NCBI RefSeq assembly: GCF_018342065.1
Contig: NZ_JAFDOE010000004.1
Location: forward strand, 295,957-359,956
Length of the DNA: 64,000 nucleotides
Origin: Citrobacter sp. FP75
GTDB taxonomy: Bacteria; Pseudomonadota; Gammaproteobacteria; Enterobacterales; Enterobacteriaceae
Reading direction: 5' to 3'
The position numbers were made by a program, and so were the translations under genes. Shown here piece after piece: positions 19,912 through 28,958 of the stretch; the first letter of the stretch is position 1, and every line of letters begins with the position of its first letter. The notes beneath the pieces are model-generated. The model had not been told where the DNA came from, did no database searches, and saw nothing but the letters and a program-made list of their open reading frames with translations.

Positions 19912-20684
19912 TTGTGATGCCCAGACGCCTGTCAGACGAGGTCGCCACTCGTGTGAGGGCGCTGATTGAAGAACAACAGCTGGAGGCGGGTATGAAGTTG
20001 CCCGCCGAGCGCCAGCTGGCCGTACAGCTCGGCGTGTCGCGCAATTCGCTGCGCGAAGCGCTGGCAAAGCTGGTCAGTGAAGGCTTGCTGCTCAGCCGTC
20101 GCGGTGGCGGGACGTTTATCCGCTGGCAGCATGAAGCGTGGTCCGAACAAAATATTGTTCAGCCACTGAAAAGCCTGATGGCGGACGACCCTGATTACAG
20201 CTTCGATATTCTCGAAGCCCGCCACGCCATCGAGGCCAGTACCGCCTGGCACGCCGCCATGCGCGCCACGGTCGCCGACAAAGAGAAAATCAGGCTCTGT
20301 TTCGAAGCCACACAAAGTGAAGACCCGGATCTCGCTTCACAAGCAGACGTTCGTTTTCACCTTGCCATCGCCGAAGCCTCGCACAATGTGGTGCTGTTAC
20401 AGACCATGCGCGGTTTCTTCGACGTATTGCAGTCATCGGTAAAACAGAGTCGCCAGCGTATGTACCTGGTGCCGCCGGTGTTTTCACAGCTCACGGAACA
20501 ACACCTTGCCGTACTGGACGCGATTGTCGCCGGAGACGCCGATGGTGCGCGTAAGGCGATGATGGCGCACCTCAGCTTTGTCCACACCACCATTAAACGC
20601 TTTGATGAAGACCAGGCCCGCCAGGCGCGTATCACCCGTCTGCCCGGTGACCATAATGAAATTAGCAGGGAGAACAACACATGA
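19908..20684 (+). CDS. lldR: L-lactate-responsive regulator LldR
   Basis: 258 residues, GntR family, FadR subfamily. N-terminal winged helix ([21 protein letters not shown]... [22 protein letters not shown], about 7-60, then the wing [13 protein letters not shown]) and an all-helical FCD ligand domain (about 90-235). Represses lld without lactate and can activate with it. Its operators are seen upstream of lldP. It overlaps both neighbours by 4 bases, so the whole operon is translationally coupled. Confidence 0.96.
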   Translation: MIVMPRRLSDEVATRVRALIEEQQLEAGMKLPAERQLAVQLGVSRNSLREALAKLVSEGLLLSRRGGGTFIRWQHEAWSEQNIVQPLKSLMADDPDYSFDILEARHAIEASTAWHAAMRATVADKEKIRLCFEATQSEDPDLASQADVRFHLAIAEASHNVVLLQTMRGFFDVLQSSVKQSRQRMYLVPPVFSQLTEQHLAVLDAIVAGDADGARKAMMAHLSFVHTTIKRFDEDQARQARITRLPGDHNEISRENNT

Positions 20685-21871
20685 TTATTTCAGCAGCCAG
20701 CGATTATCGCGCCGCAGCCCAGCGCATTCTGCCCCCTTTCCTGTTCCACTACATTGACGGTGGCGCGTACGCGGAGCATACCCTGCGCCGTAACGTGGAA
20801 GATTTATCGGAGGTGGCGCTCCGCCAGCGCGTGCTGAAGAACATGTCAGACCTCAGTCTGGAAACGACCCTGTTTAACGAAAAACTGTCGATGCCGGTGG
20901 CCCTCGCGCCGGTCGGTTTGTGCGGCATGTACGCGCGCCGGGGCGAAGTTCAGGCCGCCGCCGCCGCCGATGCCAAGGGTATTCCATTTACCCTTTCGAC
21001 GGTTTCCGTCTGCCCAATTGAAGAAGTCGCCCCAACCATCAAGCGTCCAATGTGGTTCCAGCTGTACGTCCTGCGCGATCGCGGTTTTATGCGTAACGCC
21101 CTGGAACGCGCTAAAGCGGCAGGCTGCTCTACGCTGGTCTTTACCGTCGATATGCCCACGCCCGGCGCGCGTTACCGTGACGCACATTCGGGTATGAGCG
21201 GTCCAAATGCTGCACTGCGCCGTTACTGGCAGGCAGCTACCCATCCGCAGTGGGCGTGGGACGTCGGCCTTAACGGTCGCCCGCATGATTTAGGCAATAT
21301 TTCGGCCTATCTGGGTAAACCCACCGGTCTTGAGGATTACATCGGCTGGCTGGCGAATAACTTCGATCCGTCCATCTCCTGGAAAGACCTCGAGTGGATC
21401 CGCGAATTTTGGGACGGTCCGATGGTGATCAAAGGGATCCTCGATCCGGAAGATGCCCGCGACGCCGTGCGCTTTGGCGCAGATGGTATCGTGGTGTCTA
21501 ACCACGGTGGGCGCCAATTGGACGGCGTGCTGTCTTCTGCGCGTGCGCTACCCGCCATCGCCGACGCTGTGAAAGGCGATATCGCGATTCTGGCAGACAG
21601 CGGGATCCGTAACGGCCTGGACGTGGTGCGCATGATTGCGCTGGGCGCCGATACCGTTCTGCTGGGCCGCGCCTACCTGTACGCGCTGGCAACCCACGGT
21701 CAGGCCGGTGTCGCCAACCTGCTGAACCTTATCGAGAAAGAGATGAAGGTGGCGATGACACTGACCGGTGCGAGATCGATTAGCGAAATCAGTCGTGACT
21801 CGCTGGTACAAGAGCTGGGTAAGCAGCTGCCAGCCGCACTGGCGCCTCTCGTCCAGGGTAGCGCTGCGTAA
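20681..21871 (+). CDS. lldD: L-lactate dehydrogenase (FMN) LldD
   Basis: 396 residues. Membrane-associated FMN enzyme that oxidises L-lactate to pyruvate and passes electrons to quinone. FMN-dependent alpha-hydroxy-acid dehydrogenase motifs are clear: [19 protein letters not shown] at the N terminus, [18 protein letters not shown], and the active-site [11 protein letters not shown] with catalytic His (about 275). Last gene of the operon, followed by a strong terminator. Confidence 0.97.
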   Translation: MIISAASDYRAAAQRILPPFLFHYIDGGAYAEHTLRRNVEDLSEVALRQRVLKNMSDLSLETTLFNEKLSMPVALAPVGLCGMYARRGEVQAAAAADAKGIPFTLSTVSVCPIEEVAPTIKRPMWFQLYVLRDRGFMRNALERAKAAGCSTLVFTVDMPTPGARYRDAHSGMSGPNAALRRYWQAATHPQWAWDVGLNGRPHDLGNISAYLGKPTGLEDYIGWLANNFDPSISWKDLEWIREFWDGPMVIKGILDPEDARDAVRFGADGIVVSNHGGRQLDGVLSSARALPAIADAVKGDIAILADSGIRNGLDVVRMIALGADTVLLGRAYLYALATHGQAGVANLLNLIEKEMKVAMTLTGARSISEISRDSLVQELGKQLPAALAPLVQGSAA

Positions 21872-21898
21872 CCACATCCCCGTAAACCCTATTCTCTG

Positions 21899-21932
21899 AA
21901 TGGTCGGCCTGCTCTCAGTCCGGCCATTTTTT
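21899..21932 (+). terminator. Rho-independent terminator of lldPRD
   Basis: Stem AATGGTCGG / CCGGCCATT (one mismatch) with a 12-base loop, running into TTTTTT. It lies 27 bases after the lldD stop and separates the operon from the following transporter gene. Confidence 0.8.
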
Positions 21933-22000
21933 ATGCGAAAATAACGACCAGTTAACATTTACACTCAATATATTTGACAATATTTTATTCCCCTGCCAAA

Positions 22001-22010
22001 TGTATATACA
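22001..22010. promoter_or_regulatory. Palindrome before the AAHS transporter
   Basis: TGTATATACA, a perfect 10-base palindrome in an AT-rich spacer, 57 bases before the transporter start. A FadR/GntR-type operator core has this shape (GTATAC). A partial TTGACA lies at 21974. No regulator gene is adjacent except LldR in the previous operon. Confidence 0.35.
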
Positions 22011-22066
22011 AGCTAATACAACAACAATGTACACGTATAACTACCATCATAACGGGCGAGGGTGAC

Positions 22067-23407
22067 ATGGTTTATTCCGGCAAAGTGAATATCCAGCAGG
22101 CGATAGATGACAGTCCTTTTTCACGCTTTCATTGGGTGATAATCGTCCTGGGATTTCTGGTCCTGGCCATTGATGGCTTCGACACGGCGGCGATGGGCTA
22201 TATTGCCCCCACCCTTTCCGCCGACTGGGGGATCAAGAAACAGGATCTCGGACCCGTATTGAGCGCCGCGCTGCTGGGACTTTCATTCGGCGCGCTGCTG
22301 GCCGGACCAATTTCCGATCGCATAGGACGTAAGCGCGTGCTGGTGTTTTCCTGTCTGTTCTTTGGCCTCGCCAGTCTGGGAACGGCCTATGCCCAGACGC
22401 TGAATATGTTAACGCTGTGGCGGTTTCTCACCGGACTCGGGCTGGGCGCGGCGATGCCGAACGCCATCACCCTGGTTTCAGAGTTTGCGCCAAAACGCTG
22501 CCGCTCAATGGCGATTAACACCATGTACTGTGGTTTTCCGCTAGGCGCGGCAGGCGGTGGAGTTATCTCCTCCTGGCTGATCCCCAACTACGGCTGGCAC
22601 AGCGTCCTGCTCGCCGGTGCAATCGCCCCGCTGGCGCTGACCGTATTACTGGTGTTATTCCTGCCGGAATCAGTCAAATATCTGGTTCATCGCGGGAAGG
22701 AGATCGCGCGAATCAAACGCATTGCCCGCCGCTTTATGTCAGGGGACATTGATCAGGTTACCCAGTTTTATCTGGACGAAGACCGTGTAACGGCCAAAAA
22801 AAGCAGCGTCGCGCAGCTGTTCAGTATGCCATGGCTGCCGGGTACACTGATGCTGTGGATGACCTATTTTATGGGGCTGGTTATCTATTATGTGCTGCTG
22901 AGTTGGATGCCGACGCTGATGCTGGGAATGGGCTATCCGCTGGCGGAGTCAGCCTGGCTGACATCGCTGTTCACGTTCGGCGGTACCGCGGGGATCCTGC
23001 TGGCCGGCTGGCTGATGGATCGCTGGGAAGCGCACAAAGTGGTCTCGATCGGTTTTATCCTGACGATGCTGTTTGCGCTGGCGCTCGGGTTTGAACATAA
23101 CCACATCGTCCTGTTTGGCGTACTGATCTTCCTGATGGGGATCACCATGAACGGCGCACAGTCCGGGCTACAGACGTTGGCGGCCACGTTTTATCCGACC
23201 CACTGTCGCGCAACGGGCATTGCCTGGATGCAGGGCGTAGGGCGCTTTGGCGGCGTCGCCGGGACCATGACCAGCGCTCAGTTGCTATCCCTGCAATGGC
23301 AGGCTGACAGTATCTTAATGTTCCTCAGCCTTCCGGCGCTGGTCGCTGCTGCCGCGACGATTTATAAGCTGCAACGTTACAAACCACACGCGCTGACCGT
23401 CGCATAG
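22067..23407 (+). CDS. MFS transporter, aromatic acid:H+ symporter (AAHS) type
   Basis: 446 residues from the ATG giving MVYSGKVNIQQAIDDSPFS, preceded by AGGGTG; an earlier TTG start would add 31 non-family residues. Twelve membrane helices with the AAHS signature: DGFDTAAMGYIAPTLSADWG in helix 1, the helix 2-3 loop GPISDRIGRKRVLV and the repeat loop GWLMDRWEAHKV. Relatives (PcaK, BenK, MhpT) import aromatic acids. No catabolic genes lie nearby, and lldD-trmL are adjacent in E. coli K-12, so this is an accessory gene. Its position next to lactate genes might mean another carboxylate substrate. Confidence 0.85.
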   Translation: MVYSGKVNIQQAIDDSPFSRFHWVIIVLGFLVLAIDGFDTAAMGYIAPTLSADWGIKKQDLGPVLSAALLGLSFGALLAGPISDRIGRKRVLVFSCLFFGLASLGTAYAQTLNMLTLWRFLTGLGLGAAMPNAITLVSEFAPKRCRSMAINTMYCGFPLGAAGGGVISSWLIPNYGWHSVLLAGAIAPLALTVLLVLFLPESVKYLVHRGKEIARIKRIARRFMSGDIDQVTQFYLDEDRVTAKKSSVAQLFSMPWLPGTLMLWMTYFMGLVIYYVLLSWMPTLMLGMGYPLAESAWLTSLFTFGGTAGILLAGWLMDRWEAHKVVSIGFILTMLFALALGFEHNHIVLFGVLIFLMGITMNGAQSGLQTLAATFYPTHCRATGIAWMQGVGRFGGVAGTMTSAQLLSLQWQADSILMFLSLPALVAAAATIYKLQRYKPHALTVA

Positions 23408-23453
23408 TACCCGCCCTTTCTGCTATTCTGCCCCCCGTTATTAAGGGGGCAGT

Positions 23454-23927
23454 ATGCTTAACATCGTTTTATTCGAACCAGAAATCCCGCCAAATACCGG
23501 CAATATTATCCGCCTTTGCGCCAATACTGGCTTTCGTCTGCATATTATTGAGCCAATGGGCTTTACCTGGGACGACAAGCGCCTGCGCCGCGCGGGGCTG
23601 GATTATCACGAATTTACCGCCGTGCTGCGCCACCCTGATTACGCCGCCTTTGCGGCCGCAGAAAATCCGCAGCGGCTGTTTGCCCTGACCACCAAAGGTA
23701 CGCCAGCACATAGCGCGGTAAGCTATCAGGATGGGGATTATTTGATGTTTGGCCCGGAAACGCGCGGTCTGCCCGCCAGCATTCTCGACGCGCTGCCGGC
23801 CGGGCAAAAGATTCGTATACCAATGATGCCGGACAGCCGCAGCATGAATCTGTCTAACGCGGTGTCGGTAGTGGTGTATGAAGCCTGGCGCCAGTTGGGG
23901 TATCCTGGTGCGGTACTACGCGGTTGA
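23454..23927 (+). CDS. trmL: tRNA (cytidine/uridine-34 2'-O)-methyltransferase TrmL
   Basis: 157 residues, minimal SPOUT methyltransferase (formerly YibK). Methylates the wobble ribose of tRNA-Leu(CAA and UAA). The knotted C-terminal region is seen in [15 protein letters not shown] and [26 protein letters not shown]. The N-terminal [21 protein letters not shown] loop is typical. Convergent with cysE across a double REP. Confidence 0.96.
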   Translation: MLNIVLFEPEIPPNTGNIIRLCANTGFRLHIIEPMGFTWDDKRLRRAGLDYHEFTAVLRHPDYAAFAAAENPQRLFALTTKGTPAHSAVSYQDGDYLMFGPETRGLPASILDALPAGQKIRIPMMPDSRSMNLSNAVSVVVYEAWRQLGYPGAVLRG

Positions 23928-23932
23928 TTTTT

Positions 23933-23964
23933 GTCGGATGCGGCTAACGCCTTATCCGACCTAC
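23933..23964. repeat. REP element (first of a pair)
   Basis: GTCGGATGCGGC...GCCTTATCCGACCTAC, canonical enterobacterial REP palindrome, 6 bases after trmL. Confidence 0.85.
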
Positions 23965-23971
23965 GGGGTTT

Positions 23972-24002
23972 GTAGGCCCGGTAAGCACTGCGCCACCGGG
24001 CA
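23972..24002. repeat. REP element (second, inverted)
   Basis: GTAGGCCCGGTAAGC...GCGCCACCGGGCA, a REP in inverted orientation 8 bases after the first. The two form a small BIME between the convergent 3' ends of trmL and cysE. Confidence 0.8.
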
Positions 24003-24012
24003 TAGCTCGAAA

Positions 24013-24834
24013 TCAGATACCGTCGCCATACTCGAAAGTATGGTGTATCCCGTTGAAATGCTGATCCATATCCATGGACGGTTTATCGCTGTCAGGCTTG
24101 CCGACGATGCGGGCCGGAACGCCTGCGGCGGTGGTGTGCGGCGGTACAGGCTGTAAAACAACAGAACCTGCGCCAATCTTCGCGCCGCGTCCAACCTCAA
24201 TATTGCCGAGAATTTTTGCGCCCGCGCCAATCATCACACCTTCACGAATTTTTGGGTGACGATCGCCGCCCGCTTTGCCGGTCCCACCTAAGGTGACGGA
24301 TTGCAGGATGGAGACGTCGTTTTCGATTACCGCGGTTTCACCCACCACAATCCCGGTAGCGTGATCGAGCATGATCCCACGACCAATTTTTGCAGCCGGA
24401 TGAATATCGACCTGGAAAGTCACGGACACCTGATTTTGCAGAAAAATCGCCAGCGCCTGACGCCCCTGATGCCACAGCCAGTGACCAATGCGGTAAGCCT
24501 GTAGCGCATGGAAGCCTTTCAGGTACAAAAGCGGGGTCGAATATTTGTCGACTGCCGGGTCACGCGTGCGCACCGCCTGGATATCGCAGGCCGCCGAGGC
24601 AATCATTTCCGGATCGGCAGCGTAGGCTTCTTCCACCACTTCGCGAATCGCAATGGCAGGCATGATTGGAGAAGCGAGTTTGTTCGCCAGCATATAGCTC
24701 AGCGCACTACCGAGGTTTTCATGCTTGAGTAGCGTTGCGTGGTAAAAACTGGCCAGCATTGGCTCACAATCCGCCAGTGCCCGGGCTTCTGTTTTAATAT
24801 TTTTCCAGACGATATCCAGTTCTTCACACGGCAT
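24013..24834 (-). CDS. cysE: Serine O-acetyltransferase CysE
   Basis: 273 residues. First step of cysteine synthesis: acetyl-CoA + L-serine to O-acetylserine; feedback-inhibited by cysteine. N-terminal helical domain (1-140), then left-handed beta-helix hexapeptide repeats (VDIHPAAKIGRGIMLDHATGIVVGE, SVTLGGTG, GAGAKILGNIEVG, about 145-240) with the catalytic Asp/His pair near the HP-LDHATG region, and a flexible C-terminal tail. Last gene of the secB-gpsA-cysE group, after a possible terminator. Confidence 0.97.
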   Translation of the reverse strand: MPCEELDIVWKNIKTEARALADCEPMLASFYHATLLKHENLGSALSYMLANKLASPIMPAIAIREVVEEAYAADPEMIASAACDIQAVRTRDPAVDKYSTPLLYLKGFHALQAYRIGHWLWHQGRQALAIFLQNQVSVTFQVDIHPAAKIGRGIMLDHATGIVVGETAVIENDVSILQSVTLGGTGKAGGDRHPKIREGVMIGAGAKILGNIEVGRGAKIGAGSVVLQPVPPHTTAAGVPARIVGKPDSDKPSMDMDQHFNGIHHTFEYGDGI

Positions 24835-24852
24835 TGCGTACTCCAGAAGATA

Positions 24853-24890
24853 GCAAAACGACCAACCCGTTCTACGCGGGTCGGGTCGTT
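24853..24890 (-). terminator. Possible terminator/attenuator between gpsA and cysE
   Basis: Minus-strand stem AACGACC / GGTCGTT extended by an inner CCCG/CGGG stem, ending in TTTTGC. The U-tract is short, so it may terminate only part of the transcripts and lower cysE expression. Confidence 0.5.
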
Positions 24891-24912
24891 AGATTGAAAC
24901 GGTCCCTTACGG

Positions 24913-25932
24913 CTAGTGGCTGCTCCGCTCGTCCTTGCGCGCACGACCTAATAACGTCAATGCTGCCTCGCGCGCATTTTTTCCGCAATACAATACTTGA
25001 TAAATTTCCTCGGTTATTGGCATTTCGACACCAAAACGGTGCGCCAACTCACGAACTTCTTTCGTATTGCGGTAGCCTTCAACCACCTGACCAATCTTGT
25101 CCTGCGCACCCTGCACATCCATGCCCTGACCGAGCATCATGCCAAAACGCCGGTTACGTGACTGGTTATCAGTACAGGTCAGCACCAGATCGCCTAGCCC
25201 CGCCATCCCCATAAAGGTGGCAGGATCGGCACCCAGCGCCGCGCCAAGACGCGACATTTCGGTCAGTCCACGGGTGATCAATGCGGTACGCGCATTCGCG
25301 CCAAAGCCGATGCCGTCAGACATCCCCGCGCCGATCGCAATCACGTTTTTCACCGCGCCGCCAAGCTGCACGCCAATGAAATCCGGGTTGCTGTAAACGC
25401 GAAAGCTTTTGCCGCAGTGCAGCAGTTGCTGGAGATCGTCCGCAAAAGTCTCGTCCGTCGAGGCCAGAGAAATCGCCGTCGGCATGCCCGCCGCCAGCTC
25501 TTTGGCGAACGTCGGACCGGAGATGACCGCCAGTGGAATAGAGTCCCCCAGCGCGTCACGCGCGACATCCTGTAACAGGCGTCCCGTTTCCGCTTCCAGA
25601 CCTTTAGTTGCCCAAACCAGGCGCGCGTCTGAACGCATCAGCGGTTTGATCTTGCGCAGCACTTCGCCAAAGACGTGGCTCGGCACCACCACCAGAATAT
25701 TACGGCTGGCGGCCAGCGCAGTGGCTAAATCACTTTCCAGGCGCAGCGTTTCGGGAAAAGGCACATCGGGGAGGAAAGCGACGTTGCAGCGATCGTGCTC
25801 AAGGGTCGCGATATGTTTAGGGTCGTGGCCCCACAGGACAACCGGGTGGCCGTTTCTTGCCAGGGTAATGGCAAGAGCGGTGCCGTACGAGCCGGCACCA
25901 ATCACAGTCATTGAAGCATTACTTTGATTCAT
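24913..25932 (-). CDS. gpsA: Glycerol-3-phosphate dehydrogenase [NAD(P)+] GpsA
   Basis: 339 residues. Makes sn-glycerol-3-phosphate from DHAP for phospholipid synthesis. N-terminal Rossmann motif [18 protein letters not shown] (12-29), catalytic lysine in [30 protein letters not shown] (about 190-220). Its start codon overlaps the secB stop (TGATG), so translation is coupled. Confidence 0.97.
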   Translation of the reverse strand: MNQSNASMTVIGAGSYGTALAITLARNGHPVVLWGHDPKHIATLEHDRCNVAFLPDVPFPETLRLESDLATALAASRNILVVVPSHVFGEVLRKIKPLMRSDARLVWATKGLEAETGRLLQDVARDALGDSIPLAVISGPTFAKELAAGMPTAISLASTDETFADDLQQLLHCGKSFRVYSNPDFIGVQLGGAVKNVIAIGAGMSDGIGFGANARTALITRGLTEMSRLGAALGADPATFMGMAGLGDLVLTCTDNQSRNRRFGMMLGQGMDVQGAQDKIGQVVEGYRNTKEVRELAHRFGVEMPITEEIYQVLYCGKNAREAALTLLGRARKDERSSH

Positions 25933-26399
25933 CAGGCATCCTGATGTTCTTCAGTACCTTCGCCTGTCTGCTGCTGTAAATAGTTCATGAACAGCGCATC
26001 AAAGTTGACCGGCGCAAGGTTCAGTTGCGGGAACGTACCGCGTGAAACCAGGCTGGTGATGCATTCGCGGGCATACGGGAACAGGATGTTCGGGCAGTAT
26101 GCGCCCAGGCAATGCGCCATCTGAGTCCCTTCAATACCGCTGATGGAGAAAATCCCGCCCTGCTGAACTTCGCACAGGAACGCGGTTTCTTCACCCAGAG
26201 AAGCCGTTACGGTGACACGCAGCACTACTTCATACACGTCATCTGCCAGTTGGGTAGATGCGGTATCAAGATCAAGTTTAACCTCTGGCTGCCAATCTTT
26301 CTGGAAAACATGCGGTGCATTTGGCGCTTCGAAAGACACATCCTTGGTATAAATACGTTGGATCTGGAAAGCCATTTCAGTGTTATTTTGTTCTGACAT
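25932..26399 (-). CDS. secB: Protein-export chaperone SecB
   Basis: 155 residues, acidic homotetrameric chaperone that keeps presecretory proteins unfolded and hands them to SecA. The conserved core runs from [22 protein letters not shown] to the [35 protein letters not shown] segment (about 105-140). Part of the yibN-grxC-secB-gpsA group. Confidence 0.97.
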   Translation of the reverse strand: MSEQNNTEMAFQIQRIYTKDVSFEAPNAPHVFQKDWQPEVKLDLDTASTQLADDVYEVVLRVTVTASLGEETAFLCEVQQGGIFSISGIEGTQMAHCLGAYCPNILFPYARECITSLVSRGTFPQLNLAPVNFDALFMNYLQQQTGEGTEEHQDA

Positions 26400-26446
26400 G
26401 TTTAGAAAACCCTTTAGTGTTGTCCTTTAAATACTATCCGTACGCC

Positions 26447-26698
26447 TTAACGCAGCAGGGGATCCAGTCCACCACGCGCATCCAACGCATACAAGTCGTC
26501 ACAACCACCAATGTGCTGTGCATCAATAAAAATCTGCGGAACCGTCGTACGCCCACTGCGTTTGATCATCTCTTCACGCTTCACGGCGTCGCCGTCAATC
26601 GGAAGTTCCTGGAAACTCACGCCCTTGCTGTTCAACAGTGCTTTTGCGCGATGGCAAAACGGGCAGGTTGCTTTGGTGTAGATCTCGATGTTGGCCAT
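26447..26698 (-). CDS. grxC: Glutaredoxin 3
   Basis: 83 residues, dithiol glutaredoxin. The redox site is CPFC (residues 12-15), where E. coli Grx3 has CPYC; other landmarks are the cis-Pro TVPQIFI (51-57) and GGCDDL glutathione-binding loop. Reduces disulfides and glutathionylated proteins. 48 bases upstream of secB. Confidence 0.96.
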   Translation of the reverse strand: MANIEIYTKATCPFCHRAKALLNSKGVSFQELPIDGDAVKREEMIKRSGRTTVPQIFIDAQHIGGCDDLYALDARGGLDPLLR

Positions 26699-26726
26699 GA
26701 CTTATCTCCGATAATAACTTACGGTG

Positions 26727-27158
26727 CTACTTACCACGTACCAGCGGTAGATTCTCACCGCTCCAGCCCGCTACGCCGTCTTTCAGTACGGATACCTGCT
26801 CAAAACCGGCTTTGATCAGCGCGGTTGCAGATTCCTGGCACTGCATGCCAGAACCATCAACCACAATAACCGGTTTGGCTTTGTGTTTTTCAAGCTCGCC
26901 GAAATTGTTGGCTTTGATTTCGCTCGGCAGCAGGTTAGTGGAACCGGCGATATGGCCTTTGCGGAAGTCATCGCGCTGACGTAAATCGACAATCACCGCA
27001 TCTTCTTTATTGAGAAGACGTGTCGCTTCGCCGCGTGTAATCACCTTCACTTTCGAGGTCAGGCTTTTAAAGGTCGTAAATAATACAGCCGCCAGTAACG
27101 CAATCCAGGCGATACTCAAGACAGGGTGGCGACTAACAAATTGCATAATTTCTTGCAT
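26727..27158 (-). CDS. yibN: Membrane-anchored rhodanese-like protein YibN
   Basis: 143 residues from the Met giving [22 protein letters not shown], as in E. coli; a Met four codons earlier is possible. One N-terminal membrane helix (about 10-28), then a rhodanese domain with [21 protein letters not shown] and the active-site Cys in [13 protein letters not shown] (about 106-118). Recent work in E. coli links YibN to the membrane insertase YidC. Divergent from gpmM. Confidence 0.92.
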   Translation of the reverse strand: MQEIMQFVSRHPVLSIAWIALLAAVLFTTFKSLTSKVKVITRGEATRLLNKEDAVIVDLRQRDDFRKGHIAGSTNLLPSEIKANNFGELEKHKAKPVIVVDGSGMQCQESATALIKAGFEQVSVLKDGVAGWSGENLPLVRGK

Positions 27159-27404
27159 GGGGGGTAACAACTCCCGACTCAGTGATTAAAAAACCAGGAA
27201 AGGAGTATACCTGCGCGTTGGCGCAAATACAGCCAGAGCGTGCATTGGATTGCATTTTTGCGGGGCGCTACGGAAAAAAAAACGTAAAGTAGCGTCGTCC
27301 CCGGACCGCTCTGGCGCATTATTTGATCTTCTGGGGCTATTTTATCGATTCAGCTGTAGTAAAATTACGCAATTATTTCGTCTATTGAGTGTGAGGTTGT
27401 CGCA

Positions 27405-28949
27405 ATGTCGGTTTCTAAAAAACCTATGGTACTGGTAATTCTTGATGGCTATGGCTATCGCGAAGACAGCCAGGATAACGCCATCTTTAATGCCAAAACC
27501 CCGGTGATGGATGCTCTGTGGGCAAAACGTCCGCATACCCTGATTGACGCGTCAGGTCTGGAAGTCGGTCTGCCTGACCGCCAGATGGGCAACTCCGAAG
27601 TGGGTCACGTCAACCTGGGCGCGGGCCGTATCGTGTATCAGGATCTAACCCGTCTGGATGTTGAAATTAAAGAACGTACTTTCTTCGCTAACCCGGTGCT
27701 GACCGACGCGGTCGACCAGGCAAAAAATAACGGAAAAGCCGTACACATCATGGGTCTGCTGTCTGCAGGCGGCGTACACAGCCACGAAGATCACATCATG
27801 GCGATGGTGGAGCTGGCAGCTGAACGTGGCGCAGAAAAAATCTATCTGCACGCCTTCCTCGATGGCCGTGACACCCCACCGCGCAGCGCTGAAAAGTCTC
27901 TGCAAAGATTCGAAGAAAAATTTGCCGCTCTGGGCAAAGGCCGCGTCGCGTCCATCATTGGTCGTTACTACGCAATGGACCGCGACAACCGTTGGGACCG
28001 CGTTGAACAAGCGTATGACCTGATGACGCTGGCGAAGGGCGAGTTCCAGTTCGCTACGGCTGTTGAAGGTCTGCAGGCTGCTTATGCTCGCGACGAAAAC
28101 GACGAATTCGTGAAAGCGACCGTGATCCGTGCTGAAGGCCAGGCTGAAGCCGCCATGGAAGACGGCGATACGCTGATTTTCATGAACTTCCGTGCTGACC
28201 GTGCGCGTGAAATCACCCGTGCATTCGTGAACGTTGACTTCGACGGCTTCGCACGTAAAAAAGTCGTTAACCTCAACTTTATTCAGTTGACCGAATACGC
28301 CGCCGACATCAAAGCCCCATGCGCTTACCCACCAGCCTCTCTGGCTAATACCCTTGGTGAGTGGATGGCGAAGCACGACAAAACTCAGCTGCGTATTTCC
28401 GAAACTGAAAAATATGCCCACGTAACCTTCTTCTTTAACGGTGGCGTAGAAGAGCCGTTCAAGGGCGAAGATCGTATCCTGATCAACTCTCCGAAAGTGG
28501 CCACCTACGATCTGCAGCCAGAAATGAGCTCCGCAGAGCTGACCGAGAAGCTGGTTGCCGCGATTGAAAGCGGGAAATACGACACCATCATCTGTAACTA
28601 CCCGAACGGCGACATGGTCGGTCATACCGGGGTGATGGATGCCGCGGTTAAAGCGGTTGAAGCGCTGGATCACTGCGTTGAACAAGTAGCCAAGGCGGTT
28701 GAGTCCGTTGGCGGCCAGTTACTGATCACCGCAGACCACGGTAACGCAGAGCAAATGCGCGATCCGTCTACTGGTCAGGCACATACCGCACATACCAACC
28801 TGCCGGTTCCGCTGATTTATGTCGGTGGCAAAAACGTCAAAGCAGTAGATGGCGGTAAACTTTCCGATATCGCCCCCACCATGCTGACGCTGATGGGTAT
28901 GGAAATCCCGCAAGAGATGACTGGTAAGCCGCTGTTCATCGTGGAATAA
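27405..28949 (+). CDS. gpmM: Cofactor-independent phosphoglycerate mutase GpmM
   Basis: 514 residues, Mn-dependent, alkaline-phosphatase superfamily. Interconverts 3- and 2-phosphoglycerate in glycolysis. N-terminal metal ligand in [13 protein letters not shown], catalytic Ser in [19 protein letters not shown] (about residue 64), and the metal-site motifs [11 protein letters not shown] and [12 protein letters not shown]. First gene of gpmM-envC-yibQ; the 246 bases upstream, shared with yibN, hold promoter sequence but no recognised gene. Confidence 0.97.
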   Translation: MSVSKKPMVLVILDGYGYREDSQDNAIFNAKTPVMDALWAKRPHTLIDASGLEVGLPDRQMGNSEVGHVNLGAGRIVYQDLTRLDVEIKERTFFANPVLTDAVDQAKNNGKAVHIMGLLSAGGVHSHEDHIMAMVELAAERGAEKIYLHAFLDGRDTPPRSAEKSLQRFEEKFAALGKGRVASIIGRYYAMDRDNRWDRVEQAYDLMTLAKGEFQFATAVEGLQAAYARDENDEFVKATVIRAEGQAEAAMEDGDTLIFMNFRADRAREITRAFVNVDFDGFARKKVVNLNFIQLTEYAADIKAPCAYPPASLANTLGEWMAKHDKTQLRISETEKYAHVTFFFNGGVEEPFKGEDRILINSPKVATYDLQPEMSSAELTEKLVAAIESGKYDTIICNYPNGDMVGHTGVMDAAVKAVEALDHCVEQVAKAVESVGGQLLITADHGNAEQMRDPSTGQAHTAHTNLPVPLIYVGGKNVKAVDGGKLSDIAPTMLTLMGMEIPQEMTGKPLFIVE

Positions 28950-28958
28950 TCCCTCCCC

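Noticed and set aside
23933-24002. CRISPR-like paired repeats after trmL
   Set aside because: They are two inverted REP palindromes with no unique spacers of regular size and no cas genes.
27645-28685. 346-codon open frame antisense to gpmM
   Set aside because: Shadow of a strongly expressed gene; no recognisable protein features.
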